Positions 8,215-16,875 of a stretch of 64,000 nucleotides of DNA are shown piece after piece. How positions within the stretch are numbered: the first letter of the stretch is position 1; each line of letters starts with the position of its first letter. Source of the stretch: G025836975 sp049646585 (GTDB lineage: Bacteria; Pseudomonadota; Gammaproteobacteria; Burkholderiales; Burkholderiaceae_B); the NCBI GenBank assembly GCA_049646585.1, contig JBARWC010000118.1:38269-102268 (forward strand). The letters are read 5' to 3'. The translations under genes and the position numbers were made by a program. The notes beneath the pieces are model-generated. The model searched no databases. It had not been told where the DNA came from and saw only the letters and a list, made by a program, of their open reading frames with translations.

Positions 8215-9219
8215 ATGTCAGACAAAAGCCGTATATGGACACGCATCGATCTCGATGCCGATGGCAAACAGAACGATTATTTATGGGTTTCGCATTCATC
8301 GGACTCATCGGCATACGGCTGCATTCCCGTTCCTGTTATCTGCATCCGTAACGGCGACGGGCCCACAACATTGTTGACCGCCGGCAACCACGGTGACGAA
8401 TACGAAGGCCAGGTCGCCCTGATCCGGCTGGCACGTGAATTGAACTCAGAAAACGTGCGTGGACGCGTCATCATCATACCGTCGTTGAATTTTCCCGCCG
8501 TTGATGCCGGGAGGCGTGTTTCGCCCGTCGACAATGGCAACTTGAACCGCCTTTTTCCGGGGCTGGCCAACGGTAGCCCCACCGAGATGATCGCTCACTA
8601 CGTGGACTCGGTTCTGCTTCCCCAATGCGATCTGGTCATCGATTTGCATTCTGGTGGCCGTTCTCTTGAATATACGCCCTGCGCCTTGGCTCGGCACAGC
8701 TCTGACCCCGAGCAATCCAGGCATATCTCGGAGCTTCTAGAGGTGTTCGGTGCGCCAGTATCCATCTTGACGGACGGTGCCGGAGGAGGCGCGGCCACGA
8801 CACTGTATGCAGCGGCGAGCGCACGGGGAATCCCGGCGATTACAACAGAGCTTGGAGGCGGAGGAACCCTTACTCAGCCCGGATTGAGCATTGCAGAACA
8901 GGGAACACGGCGCGTACTGAAACATTACGGCATCACACCTGATGCAAAAGTTGAGCCAGGCTCTCCGCTACGGCTGTTCTCTTCCGGCGGCACAGCACGA
9001 GCCATCTATGCAACAGAAAAAGGCCTGTTCGAGCCCATGGCCACACCTGGTCAAGAAGTCTCGGCCGGTCAGCTGGCGGGCTATATTCATAGCTACGAGA
9101 AGCCCTTACAAGAACCGACCAGCCTATATTTCCCAGCGGACGGAATGGTTTCCTGCCGTCGCTTCCCTACATTGACCATGCCCGGAGACTGCCTGTTCAA
9201 TCTGGCCCTTCCGCTATAG
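8215..9219 (+). CDS. Succinylglutamate desuccinylase/aspartoacylase-family deacylase, DoeB-like
   Basis: Zinc-dependent amidohydrolase of the M14-like AstE/aspartoacylase family. The 334-residue protein shows the metal motif GNHGDEYEG (about residues 60-68), the NxNR segment DNGNLNRLFPG, and the zinc histidine in DLVIDLHSGG. The overall pattern resembles DoeB, the N-acetyl-diaminobutyrate deacetylase of ectoine breakdown. No other ectoine genes are visible, apart from the adjacent broken cupin fragment. The pairing with an amino-acid ABC ATPase supports uptake and deacylation of an N-acyl amino acid; the exact substrate is not determined. Confidence 0.8.
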   Translation: MSDKSRIWTRIDLDADGKQNDYLWVSHSSDSSAYGCIPVPVICIRNGDGPTTLLTAGNHGDEYEGQVALIRLARELNSENVRGRVIIIPSLNFPAVDAGRRVSPVDNGNLNRLFPGLANGSPTEMIAHYVDSVLLPQCDLVIDLHSGGRSLEYTPCALARHSSDPEQSRHISELLEVFGAPVSILTDGAGGGAATTLYAAASARGIPAITTELGGGGTLTQPGLSIAEQGTRRVLKHYGITPDAKVEPGSPLRLFSSGGTARAIYATEKGLFEPMATPGQEVSAGQLAGYIHSYEKPLQEPTSLYFPADGMVSCRRFPTLTMPGDCLFNLALPL

Positions 9220-9339
9220 TTGAGGCTGCAGGGTGCAATCACTAGCAGCTTCGAAACCCGAGTAATAAATGTGGCGTAGCTGCGGCATGACCAATGCGCA
9301 TTACTGAAAAAACAGGCTGAATGAGAACGGCTTCCCCCT

Positions 9340-9692
9340 CCATTCTTGCTGCACCAATGATGGCGAATGTTGGGAAAGATCAGCGGGTAGCAGCCATCAA
9401 ACAAAACAGACGAAATCACTAAATCACTCGTCCGGTGATGGGGCAAACGGCTCTCAAAATAAGAGCCGTCTCCGGTATTCAAGACCTGCGTTTCCTCTCC
9501 CACTGTTAGCTCAATCTTCCCTTTGATGACTACGCCTGCTTCATGGGCAGAATGAGAAAGCGCCTCGCCCGACTCACCACCAGGGACATATCGTTCGTGC
9601 AGCAGCAACACATGGCGATTGGAATGATTGATTCCGACCATGCGGTATGACACGCTACCGCTCGGAACCTTGCTCCCTAGCGTACAGCCCAC
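9340..9692 (-). pseudogene. Broken cupin-domain gene (C-terminal piece of an XRE-cupin regulator)
   Basis: The minus frame downstream of 9692 encodes a cupin domain: NRHVLLLHERYVPGG, then SAHEAGVVIKGKIELTVG and GDGSYFESRLPHH. This is the C-terminal half of the HTH-cupin regulators often found beside DoeB-like deacylases. The N-terminal HTH is missing because the frame begins inside the end of the toxin gene. After FESRLPHH the sequence departs from the family (a probable frameshift or deletion) and the open frame drifts across the neighbouring gene's 3' end. It is therefore almost certainly non-functional. The left limit given is approximate. Confidence 0.6.
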
Positions 9693-10099
9693 GGATCGAA
9701 AATTGTCACGCCAGTTGATTGAAAATCGGCAACGTTTCGGGTCACCAAGATCATTCCATGAACGAGTGCCGTTGCTGCAATCAAGCTATCCATAGCTGGA
9801 CCTGGGTCAGGCACATGAAGCGCCGCGCAGCGCTGAGCGACTGCAGTGTCAACCGACAGGATTCGACCAGCGAAGGCTGGTAAAACATGGTTCTCTAGCC
9901 AAGCTCGGAAAATAGCGCCTTGCACCGGGTCGCGACGCTCGACTAACAGTATGCCGAGTTCCAGCTCCTGTATGGAAATTACTGACAAGTAGAGGTCTAC
10001 CGCATCCACACTATCAGCCCACTGTGCCACATTTTTGTCAGCCCGGCCAAGCCGAACTTTGCGCAGTTCAGAGACTACATTGGTATCAAGAAGGAACAT
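9677..10099 (-). CDS. vapC: VapC-type PIN-domain ribonuclease toxin
   Basis: Toxin of a type II toxin-antitoxin system; PIN-domain VapC proteins cleave RNA using an acidic metal site. The 140 residues have the first acidic motif LLDTNVVSELRK (Asp5), the second acidic residue in SVISIQELELG, DTAVAQRCA, and the third acidic site PAMDSLIAATALVHG followed by VTRNVADF. This is close to the FitB subgroup. Its start codon overlaps the antitoxin stop (TGATG). Three or four key acidic residues are present, so it should be active. Confidence 0.9.
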   Translation of the reverse strand: MFLLDTNVVSELRKVRLGRADKNVAQWADSVDAVDLYLSVISIQELELGILLVERRDPVQGAIFRAWLENHVLPAFAGRILSVDTAVAQRCAALHVPDPGPAMDSLIAATALVHGMILVTRNVADFQSTGVTIFDPWAVR

Positions 10100-10353
10100 C
10101 AGGAGAAATCCGCAGGCTTCGCCAGGTCACGCGAACGAGGGGCCTCAAAATCAACAGCGGCGATGCCCGGCATTGCCAGCAAATCAGCAATCTTCTTGTG
10201 GCTTCCAGTAATGCTCTGGTAAAACTCGATGCTCATGAGAACATGGGCCGGCCGCCCTCGGTCAGTGATGAACACCGGCCCATTATTTGCAGCCCGTTTT
10301 GCCTCGCTTGCCCCTTGGTTGAACTCGCGGCTCGATATAGTGGTGATGGTCAT
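10099..10353 (-). CDS. Phd/YefM-family antitoxin
   Basis: Antitoxin and autorepressor paired with the VapC toxin. I chose the inner ATG at 10353 because MTITTISSREFNQG matches the usual Phd/YefM N-terminus; an upstream start would add eight unlikely residues. The 84-residue protein has the DNA-binding fold signature (ISSREFNQGASEAKRAA, then GPVFITDRGRPAHVLMS) and a C-terminal tail expected to wrap the toxin. A perfect palindrome lies 25 bases upstream. Overlap with the toxin gene indicates translational coupling. Confidence 0.9.
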   Translation of the reverse strand: MTITTISSREFNQGASEAKRAANNGPVFITDRGRPAHVLMSIEFYQSITGSHKKIADLLAMPGIAAVDFEAPRSRDLAKPADFS

Positions 10354-10377
10354 AGCAGCACCTTGATGAAAAAACAC

Positions 10378-10399
10378 AATGTAGTAACGTTACTACATT
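10378..10399. promoter_or_regulatory. Toxin-antitoxin operator palindrome
   Basis: A perfect 22-base palindrome with half-site AATGTAGTAAC and no spacer lies 25 bases upstream of the antitoxin start. Its GTAGTAAC/GTTACTAC core fits autorepressor sites of Phd/YefM modules. It is the likely binding site of the antitoxin or toxin-antitoxin complex. Confidence 0.75.
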
Positions 10400-10568
10400 A
10401 TTAGGCGAAACGCAAACCTAGGACCATCTTGCTTTTCGTCTTCTGCAATGCTGTTAAAGGCGACATAGCGAGAAGCCCGTAGTCACAGTAGTCTTCTGAC
10501 ATGACCAGGTCTTCTTTTAGAGAAAGACGCAATAACCTTGCTTCAGCCTACGCCGACCAAGCTGCCAA

Positions 10569-11378
10569 TCAGTTGCCTGCCCCTTGGTAGCTAGCTCTTA
10601 AAAAAGTTTGACCAACTTCAAAATTTCTTAAGCTATTCACCATTTCGAGTAGTTGAGGCCCGACTTCGTTTTCGAGCTGGCCAGGCTTGACTAGGTGCGA
10701 TGACAGCACGCAGTTAAATACGAACAAATCACCTAAAACTCCCTGGTGACGATAAGGAACTCCAACTGTGCATACGTCTGGCCTATATTCCGCATAGGAA
10801 TAACAAAACCCTAGAGTCTTCCACTCTTCTATCATTGTCATTGCCCTCGCGCCAAACTTTTCCCATTGATCCGGGGTTTTTATGCGGATTTCATTGAGCA
10901 GGGCTTTTCGGTCTTCCGGCGTACAAGCAGCGAGATAGGCTCTGCCATTGGCGGTTCCAATAATAGGATGAGACATCCCAATATCCGAATACTGCTGAGC
11001 TTGTAGCGATTTACTGCGGCTAGTTTCTACGTAAACAATACTTAATCGATCACGCATTCCGAGAGACACTGACCCACCAATTTTATCGGCCAGGTATCGC
11101 ATTGGAAAACGTACTAATTGTCGTAGCGGTATGTTTGCCAACAAGGGATATGACAGTGTCAATATCGCCGTTCCTAATGAATATTTCCCCGTATCGTGAT
11201 CGATACGCAGATATCCCAGTGTGGAAAGCGTATAGGTAAATCGCGAAATCGTTGGTTTGGGAAAACCCGTGATGTCGGACAATTCACGATTTCCCAAGCT
11301 AGGTTTTTCAGGGGTGAAACAGCGAAGAATCTCTAGGCCCCGCGCTAGGGTAGTGGCGAATTGTCTATCTGTATTCAT
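10569..11378 (-). CDS. IclR-family transcriptional regulator
   Basis: Regulator with an N-terminal winged helix-turn-helix (LARGLEILRCFTPEKPSLGNRELS, then FPKPTISRFTYTLSTLGYL) and a C-terminal IclR effector domain (MRYLADKIGGSVSLGMRD, then ISAYEYRPD-like region). The ATG at 11378 gives 269 residues and starts right before the family-typical segment; the longer frame from 11444 would add an unsupported leader. It is divergent from the TTT receptor and the catabolic genes 11579-17666, which it probably controls. The inducer is probably an aromatic or CoA-linked intermediate, by family analogy only. Confidence 0.9.
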   Translation of the reverse strand: MNTDRQFATTLARGLEILRCFTPEKPSLGNRELSDITGFPKPTISRFTYTLSTLGYLRIDHDTGKYSLGTAILTLSYPLLANIPLRQLVRFPMRYLADKIGGSVSLGMRDRLSIVYVETSRSKSLQAQQYSDIGMSHPIIGTANGRAYLAACTPEDRKALLNEIRIKTPDQWEKFGARAMTMIEEWKTLGFCYSYAEYRPDVCTVGVPYRHQGVLGDLFVFNCVLSSHLVKPGQLENEVGPQLLEMVNSLRNFEVGQTFLRASYQGAGN

Positions 11379-11578
11379 AACCACATTCAGGCCTTGTTGT
11401 CCGACTTTATTTCTACATCTAACCAATACACCATCCAAACACACATAGGCTGAGTACGGCTTTGCGAAACAGTGTTCAGCATATCAAAACATATTGAGGG
11501 TAACAAGAAGCAGGCTGGTTACTATTCTCACGTTTGAAGGCAAAGACTCAGAAAAAACACTCCAAAGGAGGAGACAAA
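11379..11578. promoter_or_regulatory. Divergent iclR / catabolic-operon control region
   Basis: These 200 AT-richer bases lie between the divergent IclR gene and the receptor gene and must hold both promoters. I see no clean palindrome that I would call the IclR operator. A strong ribosome site, AAAGGAGG (11564-11571), lies in front of the receptor ATG. Confidence 0.4.
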
Positions 11579-12559
11579 ATGAACTTCGCTAAAAGCTTCG
11601 TCAAAAGCGTGCTCTGCTGCACCGCGCTATCGGTGCTTTCATTGACACCAGCCTATGCAGCCGATTATCCCAATCGATCCATCAAGCTTATTGTGCCATT
11701 CGGACCCGGCGGCATTACCGATATTATTGCCCGCCAAGTGGCGAAAGGCTTAAGTGACAAACTGGGCCAATCAGTTGTTATTGAAAACAAACCCAGTGCA
11801 GGTCATATAGTCGCGCTACAAACCGTTGCTCGTGCCAAGCCCGATGGTTACACAATTTTATTGGGTTCAAACACCGGGTTCACTTCTACACCACACAGGT
11901 ATAAAAACCTGGATTTCGATGTGAACTCGTTCCCTGTTATCGCTCCTATCAATATATCGCCAACGGTGCTTCTGGCCCGGCCGGAGTTTCCAGCGAACTC
12001 CATGACCGACTTTGTCAAATTGGCTAAATCCAAGCCAGGGGTACTTAACTATGGTTCCTTCGGAGTTGGCACCAGTGCCCATTTGGGCATGGAGATTTTC
12101 AAGAACGACACAGGTATTGACGTGACACACGTGCCTTACAAGGGAGATACACCGGGAATGGTGGCTCTTTTGTCCAAAGAAGTGGACGTTGTATTCAATA
12201 CCTTGTTCAGTGCTCAGGAAAGAATCCGCTCTGGAGAGGTGAAGGCACTTGGCGTGCTCCAGACGGCTCGTCTAGTTAACTATCCATCCATTCAAACCAT
12301 GGTCGAAGCAGGTTCGAAGAACGCTGACATGCCTGTCTGGATCGCTTTCTTTGCTTCGCCAGGGACGCCAAAGGGAATTGTAAAAATTCTCGGAGATGCC
12401 ACACGCTCAGTCGTCTCATCGGCCGAGTTTGAGAAGTTCCTTGAGGAAAGAGGAAACGTGCCAATGGCGATGAGCAACGATGAGTTGCTGGAATTCATCC
12501 GCGATCAGTCGAACCGGATCGGCCCCATCGTGAAGTCACTAGGTTTGCAAGTGGACTAG
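11579..12559 (+). CDS. Bug/TctC-type tripartite tricarboxylate transporter receptor
   Basis: Periplasmic solute-binding protein of the TctC/Bug family, very numerous in Bordetella relatives. The ATG at 11579 follows a near-perfect ribosome site. The signal peptide is at residues 1-27 (hydrophobic SVLCCTALSVLSLTPAYA), followed by the family signature YPNRSIKLIVPFGPGGITDIIAR and the VVIENKPSAGH stretch. Total length is 326 residues, as usual. No TctA/TctB membrane genes are adjacent, which is common for Bug proteins. It heads the IclR-linked cluster and probably binds the carboxylate substrate or intermediate degraded by it. Confidence 0.93.
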   Translation: MNFAKSFVKSVLCCTALSVLSLTPAYAADYPNRSIKLIVPFGPGGITDIIARQVAKGLSDKLGQSVVIENKPSAGHIVALQTVARAKPDGYTILLGSNTGFTSTPHRYKNLDFDVNSFPVIAPINISPTVLLARPEFPANSMTDFVKLAKSKPGVLNYGSFGVGTSAHLGMEIFKNDTGIDVTHVPYKGDTPGMVALLSKEVDVVFNTLFSAQERIRSGEVKALGVLQTARLVNYPSIQTMVEAGSKNADMPVWIAFFASPGTPKGIVKILGDATRSVVSSAEFEKFLEERGNVPMAMSNDELLEFIRDQSNRIGPIVKSLGLQVD

Positions 12560-12672
12560 CTACAACTACATCGTTACGCCCGTAGCGATTAATTCGACGA
12601 TTTTTAGTAAACAACTTTTGGCCGACGTTGCCTTTGGCGGGTATACGCACGCCCAAATAAAGGGGTAGTAGC

Positions 12673-13896
12673 ATGCGTGTGATTATTGCAGGATATGGAA
12701 TTGGCGGTGCCGCGTTAGCGCTAGGCTTACAGCAGTTTGGAATCGACTGCGTAGTCCTGGAACAAGCTGAAAAGCTGGAAGAGGTTGGCGCTGGCGTACA
12801 GCTTAGCCCTAACGGCGTTTCCGTACTAAAGAACCTTGGGGTTATGGATGAGTTGGAGAAAGTTGCCTTCGAGCCCAGGGAACTTTTGTACCGAGATTGG
12901 GAAACGGGTGAGATTCTCCTAAACAATCCGCTTATGCCGCAGATTGACCTGCACTTTGGCGCACCCTACTACCATGCGCATCGAGCCGATTTATTGCGTG
13001 TTTTGCGTGACGCTCTTGGGGGTGATCGCGTCAAACTTGGCAAGCGAATTATCGCTGTCGAACAACGCAATGAACGCGTTTTTGCTTATCTGGAAGACGG
13101 TACATGCGAGGAAGGCGATGTATTGATTGGCGCGGATGGCATCCATTCGTTAGTCAGGGCGAAAGTGTTCCAGGCTGACGCACCGCAATCATCGGGATGC
13201 TTGGCATGGCGAGGCTTGGTGGATGCAAAGGCTGCGGCACATTTGAATATCAAACCTTCAGCCCATGTATGGATGGGGCCTAACCACAGTGCCGTCATCT
13301 ACTACGTGTCTGGTGGTCAGAAAATTAATTGGATTTGTATTGGTAGCGCACCAATGAATCAGAAAGAGTCTTGGTCTGCCACGACGACTGTCGGTGAAGT
13401 GCTTGATATTTATAAAGGCTGGAATCGGGAAGTGACCGACCTGATTGCCTTGACCAACAAGCCATTTGTTACGGCGCTATATGATCGCTCGCCCTTGTCC
13501 AGTTGGGTGAAGGGGCGCATTGCTCTCATGGGCGATGCGGCACATGCAATGTTGCCCTATCACGCACAAGGTGCTGTGCAGAGTCTAGAGGACGCCTGGG
13601 TTCTGGCTCGGCTTCTAGATGTAGAGCGTAATCAGGCTGTGGAACAAACACTGGCGCGCTATGAACAGCTACGCATGGAACGGACGGCACGTATTCAAGA
13701 GCAATCACGTTTGGCTGAGCGGCGTTTTCATATGAGCGACCCGACGGACGTCGCTCAAAGAAATGATCGTATGCGCAAATACGATACGCAATTCAAAGGC
13801 AAATATCTCCCGCAACAAGAATGGCTCTTTGGCTATGACGCAGACCTGGCAGCTCGTGGCCAGGACGATAAGTGGCGTGCGTTGCGCACGTGGTGA
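12673..13896 (+). CDS. FAD-dependent aromatic-ring monooxygenase (salicylate/3-hydroxybenzoate hydroxylase type)
   Basis: Group A flavoprotein hydroxylase using NAD(P)H and O2. The 407-residue protein has the N-terminal GxGxxG dinucleotide motif (IIAGYGIGG, residues 4-12), the DG motif in VLIGADGIHSLVR, and the GD motif in IALMGDAAHAMLPYHAQGA that binds the FAD ribityl chain. The pattern resembles salicylate, 3-hydroxybenzoate and 6-hydroxynicotinate hydroxylases; the exact substrate cannot be told. It follows the Bug receptor and precedes crotonase genes, suggesting hydroxylation of an aromatic acid early in the pathway. Confidence 0.9.
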   Translation: MRVIIAGYGIGGAALALGLQQFGIDCVVLEQAEKLEEVGAGVQLSPNGVSVLKNLGVMDELEKVAFEPRELLYRDWETGEILLNNPLMPQIDLHFGAPYYHAHRADLLRVLRDALGGDRVKLGKRIIAVEQRNERVFAYLEDGTCEEGDVLIGADGIHSLVRAKVFQADAPQSSGCLAWRGLVDAKAAAHLNIKPSAHVWMGPNHSAVIYYVSGGQKINWICIGSAPMNQKESWSATTTVGEVLDIYKGWNREVTDLIALTNKPFVTALYDRSPLSSWVKGRIALMGDAAHAMLPYHAQGAVQSLEDAWVLARLLDVERNQAVEQTLARYEQLRMERTARIQEQSRLAERRFHMSDPTDVAQRNDRMRKYDTQFKGKYLPQQEWLFGYDADLAARGQDDKWRALRTW

Positions 13897-13930
13897 CGCT
13901 GGCGGGTGCACTGAATCTCAGGAGAGCGCA

Positions 13931-14731
13931 TTGAGCTATCAAAATATTATTTATGAAGTAACGGGGCCGATCGGCCGTATATCCCACAATCGTCCTTCAG
14001 CGCGAAATGCGGAGAGCCACGGGCTGCTTGATGAACTTGACGATGCGCTTAAGGCAGCGGCAAGCGACGAGAATGTGAAAGTGATCATTATTGATGGCAA
14101 AGGTGATCACTTCTCGGCCGGGCACGATTTAAAAGAGGCTACCGCAAAGCGAAGTAATTTTACGGTTGAGCAACGCTGGGCCTTCGAAGAGCGCGTGTAT
14201 TTGGGCTACGCAATGAATATTTGGGACTGTCCTAAGCCGACCATTGCGCAAGTCAACGGAGCATGTATCGCGGGAGGCTTTATGGTCGCGAATATGTGTG
14301 ACTTGATCATAGCGTCAGATGATGCATTTTTCTCTGATCCTGTGTGTCATTCGCTTGGCGCTGCGGCAGTAGAGGTTCTGATACACCCCTGGGTCCTTGG
14401 AGCTCGAAAAGCCAAAGAGCTTCTTTTTATGGGTGGACGATTAAGCGCCCAAGAAGCGCTTGCCATGGGGATGGTGAACAAGGTGGTTTCCAAAGGCGAG
14501 TTGGAACAGGAAACCACCAAGATGGCAGAGCAAATTGCACGTTGCGACCCATTTGCCCTTAGGCTGGTTAAACGTTCAATTAACCGTTGCCTGGACATAC
14601 AAGGCCTGCGCAGCTCTTTGAATGCGCACTTCGATACTCACCAGCTAAGCCATTTATCTGAAGGGTTCCAGCGTAGCCGTGAGGAAGGAATGTCCAAGGC
14701 TATCCAGCGAGCCACTACACATTCGTCATAG
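13931..14731 (+). CDS. Enoyl-CoA hydratase/isomerase family protein (TTG start)
   Basis: Crotonase-fold enzyme acting on acyl-CoA. I place the start at TTG 13931, preceded by AGGAGA (13920-13925); the longer frame from 13763 would overlap the monooxygenase and add 56 residues that are not crotonase-like. This gives 266 residues. The CoA-binding segment FSAGHDLKEA and the oxyanion-hole region NGACIAGGFMVANMCDLIIASD are present. The usual catalytic Glu pair of hydratases is not evident, so it could be an isomerase, hydrolase or lyase of the superfamily. It starts 34 bases after the monooxygenase stop. Confidence 0.85.
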   Translation: MSYQNIIYEVTGPIGRISHNRPSARNAESHGLLDELDDALKAAASDENVKVIIIDGKGDHFSAGHDLKEATAKRSNFTVEQRWAFEERVYLGYAMNIWDCPKPTIAQVNGACIAGGFMVANMCDLIIASDDAFFSDPVCHSLGAAAVEVLIHPWVLGARKAKELLFMGGRLSAQEALAMGMVNKVVSKGELEQETTKMAEQIARCDPFALRLVKRSINRCLDIQGLRSSLNAHFDTHQLSHLSEGFQRSREEGMSKAIQRATTHSS

Positions 14732-14739
14732 CTTAAATC

Positions 14740-15633
14740 ATGCGTAAAGTGCAGCTGGAAAGCATAGTCGAGGGATTTCGCGCTTTGTACAAAGGATGGC
14801 AAGGCGAGACATCCCTCGCCAGGATGAGGCAAGAATGGGAAGTCTTTCTGTCCGAGCCCGTGGTTTCGGCAAAGATTGAAACCACCAACGCCGACGGAGT
14901 AGCTTGCCGATGGGTGATGGGGGAAAACTCAAACCGCGCTCGAGTCATTCTTTACCTTCACGGGGGAGGATATCAAATTGGCTCGGCTACGTCCCACCAC
15001 AATGTGATGGCACGACTTTCCACAGTTAGTGGCCATCATGTGCTCGGGGTCGAGTACCGGCTAGCGCCCGAGCACAGGTTTCCCGCAGCACTGGACGATG
15101 TACTCACAGCGTATAAGTGGCTGCTCGCGCAGGGAGTGTTGCCATCCAACATTGCGTTTTGTGGAGACTCTGCTGGGGGCGGCTTGGCGATTGCCTTACT
15201 GACATTAATCCGCCGCCAGTCGCTTCCACTTCCAGCCGCCGCGGCATTGATGTCCCCATGGGTCGATATGGAGGCTTCCGGTGATTCGTACTCGCTGAAT
15301 GCCGATCATGATCCCGTTACTCAGAAAAGCATGATCCTGTTGATGGCTCGCGCTTATATGGGAAAGAACGCCAATTTCAAGGATCCCTTGGCATCACCGA
15401 TTTACGCTGATCTTGCTGGCCTGCCTCCTATTCTGATTCAGGTCGGACAACGCGAGGTACTACTGGACGATGCAAAAGCATTAGCTAGTGCCGTAAGGTC
15501 CGCCGGAGGCAACGTGAGCTTGAGCATCTGGCAAGAGATGATCCACACTTTCCAGCTTTTTACCGGGCGCTTGGATGAAGCTGATGCCGCAATAGCAGAA
15601 GCATCACGGTTCCTGTGTGCTGAATTGAATTAG
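14740..15633 (+). CDS. Alpha/beta hydrolase, HSL/AtoA-type esterase
   Basis: Esterase or lactonase of the hormone-sensitive-lipase group. The 297 residues have the HGGG oxyanion motif (YLHGGGYQIGS), the nucleophile GDSAGGG, the Asp region (PPILIQVGQREVLLDDA) and the catalytic His in EMIHTFQLF. It begins 8 bases after the crotonase stop and is part of the same transcription unit. In this setting it may open a lactone or cleave an ester made by the monooxygenase route. Substrate unknown. Confidence 0.88.
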   Translation: MRKVQLESIVEGFRALYKGWQGETSLARMRQEWEVFLSEPVVSAKIETTNADGVACRWVMGENSNRARVILYLHGGGYQIGSATSHHNVMARLSTVSGHHVLGVEYRLAPEHRFPAALDDVLTAYKWLLAQGVLPSNIAFCGDSAGGGLAIALLTLIRRQSLPLPAAAALMSPWVDMEASGDSYSLNADHDPVTQKSMILLMARAYMGKNANFKDPLASPIYADLAGLPPILIQVGQREVLLDDAKALASAVRSAGGNVSLSIWQEMIHTFQLFTGRLDEADAAIAEASRFLCAELN

Positions 15634-15651
15634 TTATAGAGGAGTAAAAAG

Positions 15652-16875
15652 ATGCACAAGACTCTTGAACACATCAAGGTGTTGGATTTGTCACGAGTAT
15701 TGGCCGGCCCTTGGGCCACCCAAACATTGGCCGATATGGGGGCTGAAGTAATCAAGGTCGAGCGGCCCGGCGTAGGGGATGACCTGCGCACCTGGGGACC
15801 GCCCTTTCTGAAAGATGCCGATGGGCGCGACACCAAGGACTCCGCATATTTTCTGAGTACGAATCGGGGTAAAAAATCCATCACATTAGATCTGGCCTCA
15901 CCGGAGGGCCAGGACATCATTCGGGAAATGGTGGTTAATGCAGACGTTCTAGTGGAAAACTATAAGGTTGGGACCTTGGCTCGCTACGGTTTGAGCTGGG
16001 AGGATCTGCAGAAAATCAACCCAAGGCTGGTTTATTGCTCTGTTACTGGTTTTGGGCAGTCGGGGCCCTACTCGTCGTTACCAGGCTATGACTACATCTT
16101 TCAAGGAATGGGCGGCCTAATGAGCATCACAGGGCTTCCTGATACAGAGCCTGGAGGCGGGCCACTGAAGACTGGCATTCCAGTTACTGACATGGTCACT
16201 GGAATGTATGCGGCGACCGCCATTCTGGCCGCTTTGGAACATCGTAATGTAAGCGGTGAAGGGCAGCATATCGACATTGCTCTGCTTGATTGCCTAGTGA
16301 GCGTAACAAGCTGTGCAATGATGAACTATTTTCTGTCCGGCAATATCCCTCCGCGCCTGGGAAACACCCACTCCAATATGGTGCCCTATCAGGTTTTTCA
16401 TTGCGCAGAAGGAGACATTATTGTGGCGGTAGGAAACGATAGCCAGTATGCCGCTTTTTGCCGGGTCATCGAGCGTCCCGATCTATCGACGGACCCTCGC
16501 TTTACCTCGGCAGCACAGCGCAGTATCAATCGCGAAATTCTAATTCCGATGGTAGCTGAAGCCATGCTGACCCGCTCAATGATGGAGTGGACCACGCTTT
16601 TGAAGGCGGTCAATGTCCCTTGCGGACCTATTTATAACTTGCAGCAAGTCTTTGAGGACCCCCAGGTCCAGCATAGGCAGTTGCGTGTCTCGTTACCACA
16701 TGGATCAGGAGTCAGCGCACCAGGCGTTGCCAACCCGATCCGATTTTCCGCTTCACCAATTACTTATACGCACTCGTCGCCGATGCTGGGTGAACATACC
16801 GATGCTGTGCTGAGCACTTATGCCGGGCTTTCTGCTGAGCGAATCGCCGAGTTACGATGCAAGAGAGTGGTGTAA
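15652..16875 (+). CDS. CaiB/BaiF family III CoA-transferase
   Basis: Transfers CoA between acids, activating the pathway substrate. The 407-residue protein shows the family III N-terminus (IKVLDLSRVLAGPWATQTLADMGAEVIKVE), the active-site Asp region (KTGIPVTDMVTGMYAA) and the NRGKKSITLDL segment. A good ribosome site (AGAGGAG) precedes it. Its stop codon overlaps the start of the next crotonase gene (TAATG), so the two are translationally coupled. The donor and acceptor acids are not predictable. Confidence 0.93.
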   Translation: MHKTLEHIKVLDLSRVLAGPWATQTLADMGAEVIKVERPGVGDDLRTWGPPFLKDADGRDTKDSAYFLSTNRGKKSITLDLASPEGQDIIREMVVNADVLVENYKVGTLARYGLSWEDLQKINPRLVYCSVTGFGQSGPYSSLPGYDYIFQGMGGLMSITGLPDTEPGGGPLKTGIPVTDMVTGMYAATAILAALEHRNVSGEGQHIDIALLDCLVSVTSCAMMNYFLSGNIPPRLGNTHSNMVPYQVFHCAEGDIIVAVGNDSQYAAFCRVIERPDLSTDPRFTSAAQRSINREILIPMVAEAMLTRSMMEWTTLLKAVNVPCGPIYNLQQVFEDPQVQHRQLRVSLPHGSGVSAPGVANPIRFSASPITYTHSSPMLGEHTDAVLSTYAGLSAERIAELRCKRVV

